A stretch of 64,000 nt of DNA from Pseudoalteromonas sp. MSK9-3 (GTDB lineage: Bacteria > Pseudomonadota > Gammaproteobacteria > Enterobacterales > Alteromonadaceae): positions 1 to 64,000 of the forward strand of contig NZ_MIET01000029.1 in the NCBI RefSeq assembly GCF_003590335.1. Reading direction: 5' to 3'. Shown in pieces: positions 1 to 8,570 of the stretch; positions within the stretch are counted from its first letter, which is position 1; each line of letters opens with the position of its first letter. The position numbers and the translations under genes were made by a program. The notes below the pieces were generated by a model. That model searched no databases. It was given only the letters and a program-made list of their open reading frames with translations, and was not told the DNA's origin.

Positions 1-173
<173 letters not shown>

Positions 174-315
174 TACAACGCCAAAGTGGTTTTTTAAGCG
201 ACAGAAGTTAGTGTTTACTAAAGTAGCGTTTTACAAGAATTGGTCATAGATTGACTAATATTTATCAGAATTCCAGATTTAGTTGGCTTGCAGTAGCGAG
301 TTAACACACCAGATT

Positions 316-432
316 TGCTTGGTGACAATAGCGTTTTGGACCCACCTGACCCCATGCCGAACTCAGAAGTGAAACGAAACAGCGTCGATGATAGTGTGGC
401 AGTTGCCATGTGAAAGTAGAACATTGCCAGGC
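316..432 (+). rRNA. rrf: 5S ribosomal RNA, first copy
   Basis: About 117 bases matching gammaproteobacterial 5S rRNA, with the conserved core CCCACCTGACCCCATGCCGA and GAACTCAGAAGTGAAACG. The ends pair as TGCTTGG (316-322) with CCAGGCA (427-433), which sets the boundaries. It lies about 140 bases behind the 23S gene in the same operon. Confidence 0.97.
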
Positions 433-483
433 ACCTAATTTAGAAAATATATAAAAATAAAAATAAAAACAAAGCAAAGAATT

Positions 484-600
484 TGCTTGGTGATAATAGC
501 GTTTTGGACCCACCTGACCCCATGCCGAACTCAGAAGTGAAACGAAACAGCGTCGATGATAGTGTGGCAGTTGCCATGTGAAAGTAGAACATTGCCAGGC
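484..600 (+). rRNA. rrf: 5S ribosomal RNA, second tandem copy
   Basis: A second 5S gene lies 50 bases after the first and is almost identical. Near the 5' end this copy reads GATAATAG where the first reads GACAATAG, and the last base after CCAGGC differs. The spacer between the copies is A-rich. It is the last gene of the rRNA operon and is followed by a strong hairpin terminator. Confidence 0.97.
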
Positions 601-610
601 TCCTATTAAG

Positions 611-642
611 AAAACCCGTTGCAGAAATGCAACGGGTTTTTT
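611..642 (+). terminator. Rho-independent terminator of the rRNA operon
   Basis: A perfect 13-bp stem, AAAACCCGTTGCA (611-623) and TGCAACGGGTTTT (628-640), with a GAAA tetraloop, runs into a T tract. It sits 10 bases after the second 5S gene and would end the rrn transcript. Confidence 0.93.
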
Positions 643-745
643 GCTATCTGGGGCTTGGATAAGCGGATTTAGAAAGGGTGTTTCAGGCCGTCATTAAAGA
701 ACAGTGAAGGGTAATGGACCCTGAAATGAATTCAGGGAGATGGAG

Positions 746-783
746 GTTTTTATTTAGGGGCTGAGTTTTTATTTAGGGACTGA
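746..783. repeat. Two-copy 19-bp tandem repeat
   Basis: GTTTTTATTTAGGGGCTGA (746-764) is followed immediately by GTTTTTATTTAGGGACTGA (765-783), differing at one base, and then by the start of a third unit (GTTTTGA). It lies in non-coding sequence. No function is evident. Confidence 0.8.
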
Positions 784-805
784 GTTTTGATTACGCTCAC
801 CTTGT

Positions 806-837
806 TGTCTTCCTGACGCAGGTCAGGATCCAAGACA
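806..837. repeat. Intergenic hairpin with nested arms
   Basis: TGTCTT (806-811) and AAGACA (832-837) flank an inner inverted repeat TCCTGAC (811-817)/GTCAGGA (822-828). Hairpins of this size occur as dispersed intergenic repeats in related genomes, but that cannot be tested here. There is no T tract, so it is not a simple terminator. Confidence 0.5.
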
Positions 838-983
838 CTCATGCTTACCGTTGTTATGATCACAGGTTTTTAGTTACTTCAAAATGTATTTTCTATTAAG
901 GCCAGCCCGGTTCAAGGTAGCGACATAAGCAGAATAGCATCAACAGGTACTTTGTTATAAATATAGTTTTATGTGTGAAACGT

Positions 984-1011
984 TTGCGATTTTTATGTAA
1001 CTGTATATACT
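984..1011 (+). promoter_or_regulatory. Candidate sigma-70 promoter of lexA
   Basis: TTGCGA at 984-989 and TATACT at 1006-1011 are separated by 16 bases. The -10 element lies inside the first LexA box, so bound LexA would block RNA polymerase. Assigned by consensus match only. Confidence 0.5.
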
Positions 1012-1040
1012 CACAGTAAATGTACTGTATGGAAAACCAG
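1001..1040 (+). promoter_or_regulatory. Two LexA boxes (SOS operators) in front of lexA
   Basis: CTGTATATACTCACAG (1001-1016) and CTGTATGGAAAACCAG (1025-1040) both fit the CTG-N10-CAG operator of gammaproteobacterial LexA. The first overlaps the likely -10 element and the second ends five bases before the lexA start codon. Twin operators ahead of lexA are the classic arrangement for autorepression. Confidence 0.9.
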
Positions 1041-1044
1041 TTGT

Positions 1045-1662
1045 ATGCGACCTCTGACAAAGCGACAAGAACAAGTATTTGAACTAGTTAAAGTTTTTAT
1101 TAAAGATACGGGTATGCCCCCAACGCGAGCAGAAATTGCAGATGCGTTAGGGTTTAAAAGTGCTAATGCAGCTGAAGAGCACTTGAAAGCCTTAGCAAAA
1201 AAAGGTGTCATCGAGATGGTACCTGGTGCTAGCAGAGGGATCCGTTTACCTGCAGAAGAAGAACCCGAACAATTAGGCTTACCTTTGATTGGTCGTGTGG
1301 CTGCTGGCGAGCCTATTTTGGCTGAGCAACATATTGAAAGCCACTGTCAGGTAGATGCTTCATTATTTAAACCTGCTGCTGATTATTTATTGCGTGTAAA
1401 CGGTATGAGTATGAGAGATATTGGGATCATCGACGGAGATTTGTTAGCTGTACACCGTACTCAAGTCGCAGAAAATGGGCAAGTTGTTGTTGCCCGTGTC
1501 GAAGAAGATGTCACAGTTAAACGGTTAGAAAAAGCAGGTAAGCGTGTTTTTCTGCATGCCGAAAATGAAGAGTTTTCAGCAATCGAAGTAGACTTAGAAC
1601 ATGAGTCGTTTGCGATAGAAGGCTTAGCTGTCGGTGTGATCAGAAATGGTAACTGGATGTAA
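1045..1662 (+). CDS. lexA: LexA, SOS-response transcriptional repressor
   Basis: Represses DNA-damage genes. On DNA damage, RecA filaments stimulate LexA to cleave itself. The 205-residue protein has the N-terminal winged helix-turn-helix (1-70, starting [10 protein letters not shown]) and the C-terminal S24 peptidase domain. The cleavage site is Ala87-Gly88 in GRVAAGEP, and the catalytic pair is Ser122 (NGMSMRD) and Lys159 (VTVKRLE). Length matches the family. The start codon follows directly after the second LexA box, with only a weak ribosome-binding site, so the second operator lies in the translation initiation region. In E. coli lexA is followed by dinF. Here dinF is found about 18 kb away, at 19770. 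Confidence 0.98.
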   Translation: MRPLTKRQEQVFELVKVFIKDTGMPPTRAEIADALGFKSANAAEEHLKALAKKGVIEMVPGASRGIRLPAEEEPEQLGLPLIGRVAAGEPILAEQHIESHCQVDASLFKPAADYLLRVNGMSMRDIGIIDGDLLAVHRTQVAENGQVVVARVEEDVTVKRLEKAGKRVFLHAENEEFSAIEVDLEHESFAIEGLAVGVIRNGNWM

Positions 1663-1693
1663 TTATCCTGATTAGGCGCAACTTCATATAGTT

Positions 1694-1730
1694 AAAGGGC
1701 AAGTTCACGCATGAATTTGCCCTTTTCATT
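1694..1730 (+). terminator. Terminator after lexA
   Basis: The stem AAAGGGCAA (1694-1702)/TTGCCCTTT (1717-1725) is followed by a T-rich run, 32 bases after the lexA stop codon. The remaining 220 bases to coxB hold no gene. Confidence 0.85.
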
Positions 1731-1955
1731 TTTAACATACCTAAATTCACTTACCTAAATTCAAGAACTTCCCCCCAATTCGTTTAAAAACACCCCAAAA
1801 CTTGCTAATTGTTCAATTATTGACTAATTGGTTAATAGTCACGCAGTGTAGTGTTCGACCAAGGTCGTAGCTCATGACAGTCATCCGATAATAAAAACAT
1901 GATGCGTAATTTTAGTGAAAGGGTCATTTGCTAGCGCAAAATAAAGGGGCGTCAC

Positions 1956-3101
1956 ATGAAAGCATACCATGCTGTTGTAAGCTTATTTGTCTTGTTTATG
2001 TCTTTTGGGGCAGCAAGTAACAGCGATTACAATATGCGTAAAGGAGTTACAGACATTAGTCAAAATGTCTACCAACTCCATATGACGATATTTCTGATTT
2101 GTTGTGTCATTGGCGTCATCGTTTTCGCGGTGATGTTTTGGGCGCTTATTCACCACCGAAAATCCAAGGGCGCGATTGCTGCCCAATTCCACGAAAGTAC
2201 GAAAGTAGAAATTCTCTGGACGGCGATTCCATTCATCATTTTAGTCGTTATGGCTATCCCTGCAACGAAGACATTAATTGCGATGGAAGATGCAAGTAAG
2301 GCAGATCTCACTATCAAAGTGACGGGATCACAATGGAAGTGGCACTATGAATATATGGGACATGATGTAGATTTTTATTCTGTCCTGTCGACACCCCGTG
2401 AACAAATGAATGATCAAGAAGCGAAGGGTGAGCATTACTTACTCGAAGTGGATAGGGCATTGGTTATTCCGACTGGAAAAAAAGTGCGGTTTTTGATGAC
2501 GTCAGATGATGTGATTCACTCATGGTGGGTGCCTGATTTCGCCGTTAAAAAAGATGCTAACCCTGGTTTCATTAATGAGGCTTGGACCAATGTTAATGAA
2601 GTTGGCATTTACCGTGGTCAGTGTGCTGAACTATGTGGCAAAGATCATGGCTTTATGCCAATTGTTGTTGATGCCAGATCTCCAGAGGCATTTGAATTAT
2701 GGCTTACTGAGGCGAAAAAGGAAAAGCAACAGCAGGCAGAAGCCAGTGCGGCATTATTAGACAAAACATTGACTAAAGAGGAGTTAATGGCTGTAGGTGA
2801 ACAGGTTTATATGGGGTACTGCGCAGCATGTCATCAGCCTACAGGGCTAGGCTTACCAGGCGTGTTTCCTGCGATGAAGGGGAGTGCGCTAGTTCAAGGT
2901 GATTTGAAGCCACACATTGACATTTTACTGAATGGCCGGCCCGGGACTGCGATGCAAGCCTTTGGTAAACAGCTGTCAATTAAACAAATTGCCGGTGTGA
3001 TCACCTACAAGCGTAATAGCTGGGGTAATAATACTGGTGAAGTAATTCAACCTAGTCAAATACAAGCAGAAATAGACGCGACTAAGGAGAAAGAGCAATG
3101 A
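1956..3101 (+). CDS. coxB: Cytochrome c oxidase subunit II with fused cytochrome c domain (caa3 type)
   Basis: Accepts electrons at the CuA centre and passes them to subunit I of the respiratory oxidase in the inner membrane. The 381-residue protein has an N-terminal signal-like segment, two membrane helices (about 43-66 and 88-108) and the periplasmic cupredoxin domain. The CuA ligands are visible: His188, Cys223, Cys227, His231 and Met234 (motif CAELCGKDHGFM). A C-terminal extension carries a CxxCH heme c site (CAACH, 289-293), which makes it a caa3-type subunit that includes its own electron carrier. Ribosome-binding site AAAGGGG lies 8 bases upstream. Its last four bases overlap the start of coxA. 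First gene of the oxidase operon. Confidence 0.96.
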   Translation: MKAYHAVVSLFVLFMSFGAASNSDYNMRKGVTDISQNVYQLHMTIFLICCVIGVIVFAVMFWALIHHRKSKGAIAAQFHESTKVEILWTAIPFIILVVMAIPATKTLIAMEDASKADLTIKVTGSQWKWHYEYMGHDVDFYSVLSTPREQMNDQEAKGEHYLLEVDRALVIPTGKKVRFLMTSDDVIHSWWVPDFAVKKDANPGFINEAWTNVNEVGIYRGQCAELCGKDHGFMPIVVDARSPEAFELWLTEAKKEKQQQAEASAALLDKTLTKEELMAVGEQVYMGYCAACHQPTGLGLPGVFPAMKGSALVQGDLKPHIDILLNGRPGTAMQAFGKQLSIKQIAGVITYKRNSWGNNTGEVIQPSQIQAEIDATKEKEQ

Positions 3102-4684
3102 GTACATTGGTTGATTCTCAAGAACAAAATCACGAACATCATCATACTCCGAAAGGGTTTAAACGCTGGTTATATACAACAAATCATAAAGACATCGGTT
3201 CACTGTATTTAATATTTTCTTTAACGATGTTTATTGTTGGCGGAGCTATGGCAATGGTGATCCGCGCAGAGTTATTTCAGCCCGGGTTACAGCTAGTCGA
3301 CCCACACTTCTTCAATCAGATGACAACTGTACATGGCTTAATCATGGTTTTTGGTGCTGTTATGCCAGCCTTTACTGGGTTGGCCAACTGGATGATACCT
3401 ATGATGATAGGTGCACCAGATATGGCATTGCCTAGAATGAACAATTGGAGTTTTTGGATTTTACCATTCGCGTTTTCAATCTTGCTCATGTCGTTATTCA
3501 TGGAAGGAGGGGGTCCTGCTTTTGGCTGGACATTTTATGCACCTTTATCCACTACTTACAGTAACGATAACACTGCCTTATTTGTATTTGCAGTCCATAT
3601 TATGGGGATCAGTTCAATAATGGGTGCAATTAACGTGATTGTGACCATCGTGAATCTTAGGGCGCCGGGCATGACTTGGATGAAACTTCCGTTGTTTGTA
3701 TGGACGTGGTTGATCACTGCTTTTCTATTAATTGCCGTGATGCCCGTACTGGCCGGCGCGGTGACGATGGTATTAACTGACAAATATTTTGGCACCAGCT
3801 TTTTCGATGCCGCCGGAGGGGGAGACCCCGTGATGTTTCAACATATATTCTGGTTCTTCGGACATCCAGAGGTATACATCATGATTTTGCCGGCTTTTGG
3901 TATCATTTCAACTATTGTCCCTACCTTTTCTCGCAAAAAACTATTTGGCTATGCCTCTATGGTCTATGCTACCTCTTCGATTGCATTGTTGTCTTTCGTT
4001 GTATGGGCACATCATATGTTTACGACGGGTATGCCATTGGCCGGTGAACTCTTTTTTATGTATGCGACGATGCTGATATCGGTGCCTACTGGAGTTAAAG
4101 TCTTTAACTGGGTGGCGACGATGTGGCGAGGCTCCATAACCTTTGAGATCCCCATGTTGTTTTCTATCGCTTTTATTGTGTTGTTCACCCTAGGCGGCTT
4201 TTCTGGGTTGATGTTGGCTATTACCCCTGCCGATTTCCAATATCATGATACGTATTTCGTGGTGGCACACTTTCACTATGTTTTGGTCACAGGCGCTGTC
4301 TTTTCAATTATGGCGGGTGCGTATTATTGGCTGCCTAAATGGACAGGGCATATGTTTAATATCACTTTGGCTAAATGGCACTTTTGGTTGTCGCTAGTGA
4401 GTGTGAATATTTTATTTTTCCCTATGCACTTTGTTGGCCTTGCGGGCATGCCGCGCCGAATTCCTGATTATGCTTTGCAGTTTGCTGACTTTAACGCAAT
4501 TATCAGTATTGGCGGTTTTGCTTTTGGGTTATCGCAGTTGTTATTTGTGGTAGTGGTTTATAAATGTGCCCGTGGTGGTGAATCGGTTCCAAACAAGGTT
4601 TGGGATGGAGCTGAAGGTCTGGAGTGGGAGGTTGCTTCTCCTGCCCCGTATCATACGTTTAGCACACCGCCAGAGGTTAAGTAA
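3098..4684 (+). CDS. coxA: Cytochrome c oxidase subunit I
   Basis: Catalytic heme-copper subunit that reduces oxygen to water and pumps protons. The 528-residue protein has about twelve membrane helices and the family hallmarks: TTNHKDIGSLYLIF near the N-terminus, the CuB/active-site segment WFFGHPEVYI with its His and Tyr, the HH pair in VWAHHMFTTG, and the helix-X heme ligands in HDTYFVVAHFHYV. Full length for an aa3/caa3 subunit I. It starts inside the last codons of coxB (ATGA overlap) and its stop shares one base with the next start, so the four structural and assembly genes are translationally coupled. Confidence 0.98.
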   Translation: MSTLVDSQEQNHEHHHTPKGFKRWLYTTNHKDIGSLYLIFSLTMFIVGGAMAMVIRAELFQPGLQLVDPHFFNQMTTVHGLIMVFGAVMPAFTGLANWMIPMMIGAPDMALPRMNNWSFWILPFAFSILLMSLFMEGGGPAFGWTFYAPLSTTYSNDNTALFVFAVHIMGISSIMGAINVIVTIVNLRAPGMTWMKLPLFVWTWLITAFLLIAVMPVLAGAVTMVLTDKYFGTSFFDAAGGGDPVMFQHIFWFFGHPEVYIMILPAFGIISTIVPTFSRKKLFGYASMVYATSSIALLSFVVWAHHMFTTGMPLAGELFFMYATMLISVPTGVKVFNWVATMWRGSITFEIPMLFSIAFIVLFTLGGFSGLMLAITPADFQYHDTYFVVAHFHYVLVTGAVFSIMAGAYYWLPKWTGHMFNITLAKWHFWLSLVSVNILFFPMHFVGLAGMPRRIPDYALQFADFNAIISIGGFAFGLSQLLFVVVVYKCARGGESVPNKVWDGAEGLEWEVASPAPYHTFSTPPEVK

Positions 4685-5241
4685 TGGAACACCATGCGTT
4701 GTTAAAGAAGTTGCTATTGAGTGCTGTCGCAATGTTTGCTTTTGCTTTCGCATTGGTACCCCTTTACGACGTTTTTTGTGATGTAACTGGACTTAATGGT
4801 AAACCAAGCATGGAAGCGGCCGAACAAAGCCAAGCAGTCATTAATTCAAGAACGGTTGATGTGAGTTTTACAACTCACGCTCAACAAAGTGCCCCTTTTG
4901 CTGTGAAATCGCAGCAATACATGGTGCAAGTGAAACCAGGTGAAATGACAGAAGTCACATTTTTTGCTCAAAATTTAAGTGGTAGTGCGCGAGTGATGCA
5001 AGCTGTCCCGTCGGTATCACCAGGGAAAGCTGCCAAGTATTTGCATAAAATGGCTTGCTTTTGTTTTGATAAACAAGCGTTTGCTCCCAGTGAACAACTT
5101 GAATTCAAGCTGTTGTTTTATGTAGATACTGAGCTGCCTGCTGATGTTAAAGAATTAACCCTGTCATATACCGTATTCGATATCAGTGATTCAGTACAAG
5201 CCAATATAAATGCTGCTACCGCAAACATCGGGGCAAGTTAG
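4684..5241 (+). CDS. ctaG: CtaG/Cox11, copper chaperone for the CuB site of cytochrome oxidase
   Basis: Inserts copper into the CuB centre of subunit I. The 185-residue protein has one N-terminal membrane helix (about 8-26) and a periplasmic immunoglobulin-like domain with the copper-binding CFCF motif (in KMACFCFDKQ). The family signature VPLYDVFCDVTGLNGK follows the helix. Size is typical. It begins one base before the end of the coxA stop codon and lies between coxA and coxC, its usual place in proteobacterial oxidase operons. Confidence 0.95.
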   Translation: MEHHALLKKLLLSAVAMFAFAFALVPLYDVFCDVTGLNGKPSMEAAEQSQAVINSRTVDVSFTTHAQQSAPFAVKSQQYMVQVKPGEMTEVTFFAQNLSGSARVMQAVPSVSPGKAAKYLHKMACFCFDKQAFAPSEQLEFKLLFYVDTELPADVKELTLSYTVFDISDSVQANINAATANIGAS

Positions 5242-5250
5242 GAGAAAGTC

Positions 5251-6126
5251 GTGGAACAAAAATATGAAAACTACTTTGTGCCAGAGCAGAGCCAATGGCC
5301 AATCATAGGCGCAGTCGCCATGTTCTTCATTGCTGTAGGTGCGGGCTTAACGGTGATGCAAGTTGATTCTACAGCTTCAAGTGGCAGCTACATTTTGTAT
5401 GGTGGTATTGGTATTTTGATATACATGTTATTTGGTTGGTTCAAACATGTGATTGAAGAGTCTCAAAAAGGATTGTATTCAGCGCAAATGGATCGCTCGT
5501 TTCGGCAAGGCATGAGTTGGTTTATTTTTTCTGAGGTTATGTTTTTTTTGGCATTTTTTGGCGCGCTATTTTACGCCAGAGTGCTATCGGTGCCATGGTT
5601 AGGTGGTGCTAGTAATAATGCTATGACTTACGAAGTGCTTTGGCCAAATTTTGAAGCTGTTTGGCCGCTCCTGACAACACCAGGCGGTGATACGACTAAT
5701 GCTATGGGATGGCAGGGTTTACCACTAATTAATACCATTATTTTATTAACGTCTTCAGTGACAATGCATTTTGCACATGTGGCTATGGAGCGTGATGAAC
5801 GTTTAAAGCTGAAAATGTTTTTAAGCCTAACTGTTTTGTTGGGGGTTGTGTTTTTGGGTTTGCAGGTTGAAGAATACAGACATGCCTACAACGATTTAAA
5901 TTTAACGTTACAGTCCGGCCTTTATGGTAACACTTTTTATTTACTAACAGGCTTTCATGGCATGCATGTAACGCTAGGAACTCTAATGCTACTTATTGTG
6001 CTCCTACGTATTTTCAAAGGGCATTTGGACTCAAAGCAGCACTTTGCTTTTCAGGCGGCTGCGTGGTACTGGCATTTTGTAGATGTTGTTTGGCTGTGTT
6101 TGTTTGTATTTGTGTATGTTTTGTAA
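5251..6126 (+). CDS. coxC: Cytochrome c oxidase subunit III
   Basis: Non-catalytic core membrane subunit that stabilises the oxidase and helps oxygen and proton entry. The 291-residue protein has about seven membrane helices with conserved segments such as MSWFIFSEVMFFLAFFGALF, HFAHVAMERDE and GFHGMHVTLGT, and ends in WYWHFVDVVWLCLFVFVYVL. It uses a GTG start with ribosome-binding site GGAGA five bases upstream. Its last 113 bases overlap, on the other strand, the end of the DUF2909 gene. Confidence 0.97.
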   Translation: MEQKYENYFVPEQSQWPIIGAVAMFFIAVGAGLTVMQVDSTASSGSYILYGGIGILIYMLFGWFKHVIEESQKGLYSAQMDRSFRQGMSWFIFSEVMFFLAFFGALFYARVLSVPWLGGASNNAMTYEVLWPNFEAVWPLLTTPGGDTTNAMGWQGLPLINTIILLTSSVTMHFAHVAMERDERLKLKMFLSLTVLLGVVFLGLQVEEYRHAYNDLNLTLQSGLYGNTFYLLTGFHGMHVTLGTLMLLIVLLRIFKGHLDSKQHFAFQAAAWYWHFVDVVWLCLFVFVYVL

Positions 6127-6334
6127 TGACATGGCTGCTATTGAGGGGAATAAATCCAAGAAATGCGCTGGTTAAAATAAGCGCAATGACCAAGGCAGAG
6201 TAAAGTACTCTGCGGCCCAAATAATGTGACATTGGTTTGCCTGATTGGTTATTAGAAACCATTAAGTAAAGCGCTCTAAATAAGTTGAATAAGATAAATA
6301 ACAATAAAAAAACGATAATAAATTTGATCAACAT
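6014..6334 (-). CDS. DUF2909 twin-transmembrane protein
   Basis: A small membrane protein of unknown function that in many gammaproteobacteria lies on the opposite strand between coxC and the SURF1 gene, exactly as here. Two hydrophobic helices are visible, at about residues 2-26 and 47-65, joined by a short basic loop (SHYLGRRVLYSA). The family is usually about 70 residues. This reading frame runs to 106, and the extra polar tail is encoded antisense to the last codons of coxC. Its start is 12 bases from the divergent SURF1 start, so the two genes share a very short control region. The family assignment is from memory of length, topology and context. A role in oxidase assembly is inferred from neighbours only. 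Confidence 0.72.
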   Translation of the reverse strand: MLIKFIIVFLLLFILFNLFRALYLMVSNNQSGKPMSHYLGRRVLYSALVIALILTSAFLGFIPLNSSHVITKHTQIQTNTAKQHLQNASTTQPPEKQSAALSPNAL

Positions 6335-6346
6335 TTAGGAGCCTAT

Positions 6347-7069
6347 ATGCGAGAAGTAAGTAAATACAAGCTTAGTTCACTTTTGGCAATTATGGCTGTT
6401 TTTGTCATTGTTACCGTGTGTTTACTATTGGCGATGTGGCAATGGCAACGAGCTGAGAATAAAGCACTTTTGCTCGGTCAAGAAGGGATTATTTTGACGC
6501 AAGAAACGGCAAGCCTAGAGTCGGTATTTGCTGATTCAATCGATACTATCCATAGTGCTAAGTTCAAAGTGTCAGGGGCTTTTCTGACTGATCAAGTATG
6601 GTTTTTAGACAATAAAATAGTTGAAGGGAGACCGGGATATGACCTGATCACCCTGTTTCAAGCAAATCGGTTAGATGATGTACTGTTGGTGAATCTAGGC
6701 TTTATCGCCGCACCAGCACTGCGAACGCTACCGAGTATACGCTTGCCTGAAGAAGACGTTGAGCTTGAGCTACAAATCAAAAGTAAAGATATTAAAGGGT
6801 TCACGCTAGCCTCTGAGCCAGCAATGAATGCGAACTCTCATAATCTGCTGCAATACTTAGATTTATCCTACTTTACAACACTAACGGGTCTCACTATTTA
6901 TCCGTTTGTAACTTATCAACTCGATAACACGATAACTGTGGCAATGCCTCATTATAAAGCCGTTGTAATGTCGCCGCAAAAACATCGCGCTTATGCATTA
7001 CAGTGGTTACTCATAGGGCTATCGGCGGCAGTTATAGGGTACTTTTTATACCAAAGAAAGGAGCTGTAG
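6347..7069 (+). CDS. SURF1-family cytochrome oxidase assembly protein
   Basis: SURF1 proteins assist heme A delivery to subunit I. The 240-residue protein has the family layout of an N-terminal helix (about 10-31), a periplasmic domain and a C-terminal helix (about 216-235). Signature features are MWQWQRAENKALLL after the first helix, GRPGYDLITLF, and LLVNLGFI (110-117). Ribosome-binding site AGGAG lies 6 bases upstream. It is followed two bases later by the Sco-like gene, so it is part of the heme and copper assembly operon. Confidence 0.93.
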   Translation: MREVSKYKLSSLLAIMAVFVIVTVCLLLAMWQWQRAENKALLLGQEGIILTQETASLESVFADSIDTIHSAKFKVSGAFLTDQVWFLDNKIVEGRPGYDLITLFQANRLDDVLLVNLGFIAAPALRTLPSIRLPEEDVELELQIKSKDIKGFTLASEPAMNANSHNLLQYLDLSYFTTLTGLTIYPFVTYQLDNTITVAMPHYKAVVMSPQKHRAYALQWLLIGLSAAVIGYFLYQRKEL

Positions 7070-7071
7070 TG

Positions 7072-7566
7072 ATGATGAAAAATAAACCTATGTGGTTATT
7101 CCTCTTGTGTTGTGGGGTACCTCTCATACTTGCATACACTGCACTTTCTTTTAATTGGTTACCGCAAAGTGCAACAAATAGCGGCAAATTTGTTGATGAA
7201 GAAGTTACGATTTCTGATTGGCAGCAAACGCCGGGCGTTTTGTGGACTATTGCTTTAAATGCCCCAGTTTATTGCCAAGCAACATGTGAGCGGCAGTTGA
7301 ACGATTTATCTAATATCCATACTGCTTTGGGCAAGAACCAAAGGCGTGTCAATTTAGCTGTATTTGGCAGGGAGTTTAAGTCTGGAAATACAGTGAGCTA
7401 TCCAAATCAGCAGAACTTAGAACCAGGTAATTTATATTTGATTGATCATAGAGGATTAGTCGTACTTGAATACCAACCGAGCTTGGATGTTCAGGAAAAT
7501 AGAATGCGTCACAAGGGAATGTTGAAAGATTTAAAGAAATTACTTAACTATGCGCGTAGTAGCTAA
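7072..7566 (+). CDS. Membrane-anchored Sco-like protein of the oxidase assembly cluster
   Basis: A 164-residue protein with one N-terminal membrane helix (about 6-24) and a periplasmic domain of weak thioredoxin/Sco character. It has a CxxxC pair (CQATC) at the position where Sco proteins carry CPDIC, and a later LYLIDHRGLVVLEY strand. Small genes of this kind are common between SURF1 and ctaA. Function is not established; copper or thiol handling for CuA is an inference. The reading frame is open further upstream, but ATG 7072 is preferred because AAAGGAG (7057-7063) lies eight bases ahead. ATG 7075 is possible. Confidence 0.8.
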   Translation: MMKNKPMWLFLLCCGVPLILAYTALSFNWLPQSATNSGKFVDEEVTISDWQQTPGVLWTIALNAPVYCQATCERQLNDLSNIHTALGKNQRRVNLAVFGREFKSGNTVSYPNQQNLEPGNLYLIDHRGLVVLEYQPSLDVQENRMRHKGMLKDLKKLLNYARSS

Positions 7567-7574
7567 GGGGCAGG

Positions 7575-8570
7575 ATGATGAACTATAGAAGAATTGCATT
7601 GTTTAGTTGTTTGCTGGCTGCACTTGTGGTCACTTTAGGTGCATATACACGTTTGAGTAACTCAGGACTTGGTTGCCCAGATTGGCCTGGTTGTTATGGT
7701 TTTATCTCGGTGCCTACACATGCGACAGATGTTTTACTTGCTGAGTCATTGTTTCCAGATAGCCAATTAGAGCCAAAGAAAGCGTGGATAGAAATGGTGC
7801 ATCGCTATTTTGCTGGTTGTTTGGGGTTACTTATCGCGTTTCTTTGTATTATTGCTGTACGTAATAAAAAGCAAAGTGTGCTACCTGTGAGATTGGTGGT
7901 TCTTCTTGCTGTATTGATTGTGTTTCAGGGCGCTTTAGGTATGTGGACTGTGACACTGAATTTACAGCCGTTCGTTGTAATGGGGCACTTACTCGGCGGC
8001 TTTAGTATCTTAGCACTCTTGTCATTAATGTATTTTAGAGTGACGAATAGCCAAGAACGGCTTGAGGATCGAGTATCTCACTATTTTAATTTGGCGCTTG
8101 GGGTCTTGGTGATCTTGAGTATACAAATTGCGTTTGGAGGGTGGGTTGCCGCGAATTATGCTGCTCCTCACTGCACTGGCCTTCCTGTGTGTAACAATAT
8201 AGAGCTGTTTTCTTTAGAGAGCTTGTTTCATTTACCTCTGGGTAAAGAAAACTATGAATATGGCGTACTACCATTTGATACTAGGCTGTCGATACACTTT
8301 GTTCATAGGCTGTGGGCACTCGTTACTGCGTTAGCCATTTTTGCAATGGCATGGAAGCTCTATCGAGTCGCAGTGAGTAAAACGTTTAAAAGTGCAGTGT
8401 TATGGGTGGTTATTCTCTTGCTCATTCAGTTAACTGTTGGCTCAGCCATTGTGCATTTACAATTTCCTTTGTTATTAACTCTCTTTCATAATTTTATGGC
8501 CGCGATGCTACTGGTGAGTATGGTTAGACTTTGCTTTTTAATAAAATATCGATGTCAGGAGGCTCTATGA
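7575..8570 (+). CDS. ctaA: Heme A synthase (CtaA/COX15)
   Basis: Oxidises the C8 methyl group of heme O to make heme A for the oxidase. The 331-residue membrane protein has about eight helices, the N-terminal signature TRLSNSGLGCPDWPGCYG, and conserved helix-borne histidines in EMVHRYFAG, MGHLLGG, HFVHRLWA and LFHNFMAA. A cysteine pair in APHCTGLPVCN lies in a periplasmic loop. Eight bases separate it from the upstream Sco-like gene, and its stop overlaps the ctaB start (ATGA). Confidence 0.96.
   Translation: MMNYRRIALFSCLLAALVVTLGAYTRLSNSGLGCPDWPGCYGFISVPTHATDVLLAESLFPDSQLEPKKAWIEMVHRYFAGCLGLLIAFLCIIAVRNKKQSVLPVRLVVLLAVLIVFQGALGMWTVTLNLQPFVVMGHLLGGFSILALLSLMYFRVTNSQERLEDRVSHYFNLALGVLVILSIQIAFGGWVAANYAAPHCTGLPVCNNIELFSLESLFHLPLGKENYEYGVLPFDTRLSIHFVHRLWALVTALAIFAMAWKLYRVAVSKTFKSAVLWVVILLLIQLTVGSAIVHLQFPLLLTLFHNFMAAMLLVSMVRLCFLIKYRCQEAL

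Larger units (their letters stand above)
643..983. other. Gene-free spacer between the rRNA operon and lexA
   Basis: No credible coding region is seen here. The spacer holds three small structures: an inverted repeat CCCTGAA/TTCAGGG (719-737), a 19-bp tandem duplication (746-783) and a hairpin (806-837), both listed separately. The rest shows nothing recognisable until the lexA promoter. Confidence 0.6.
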
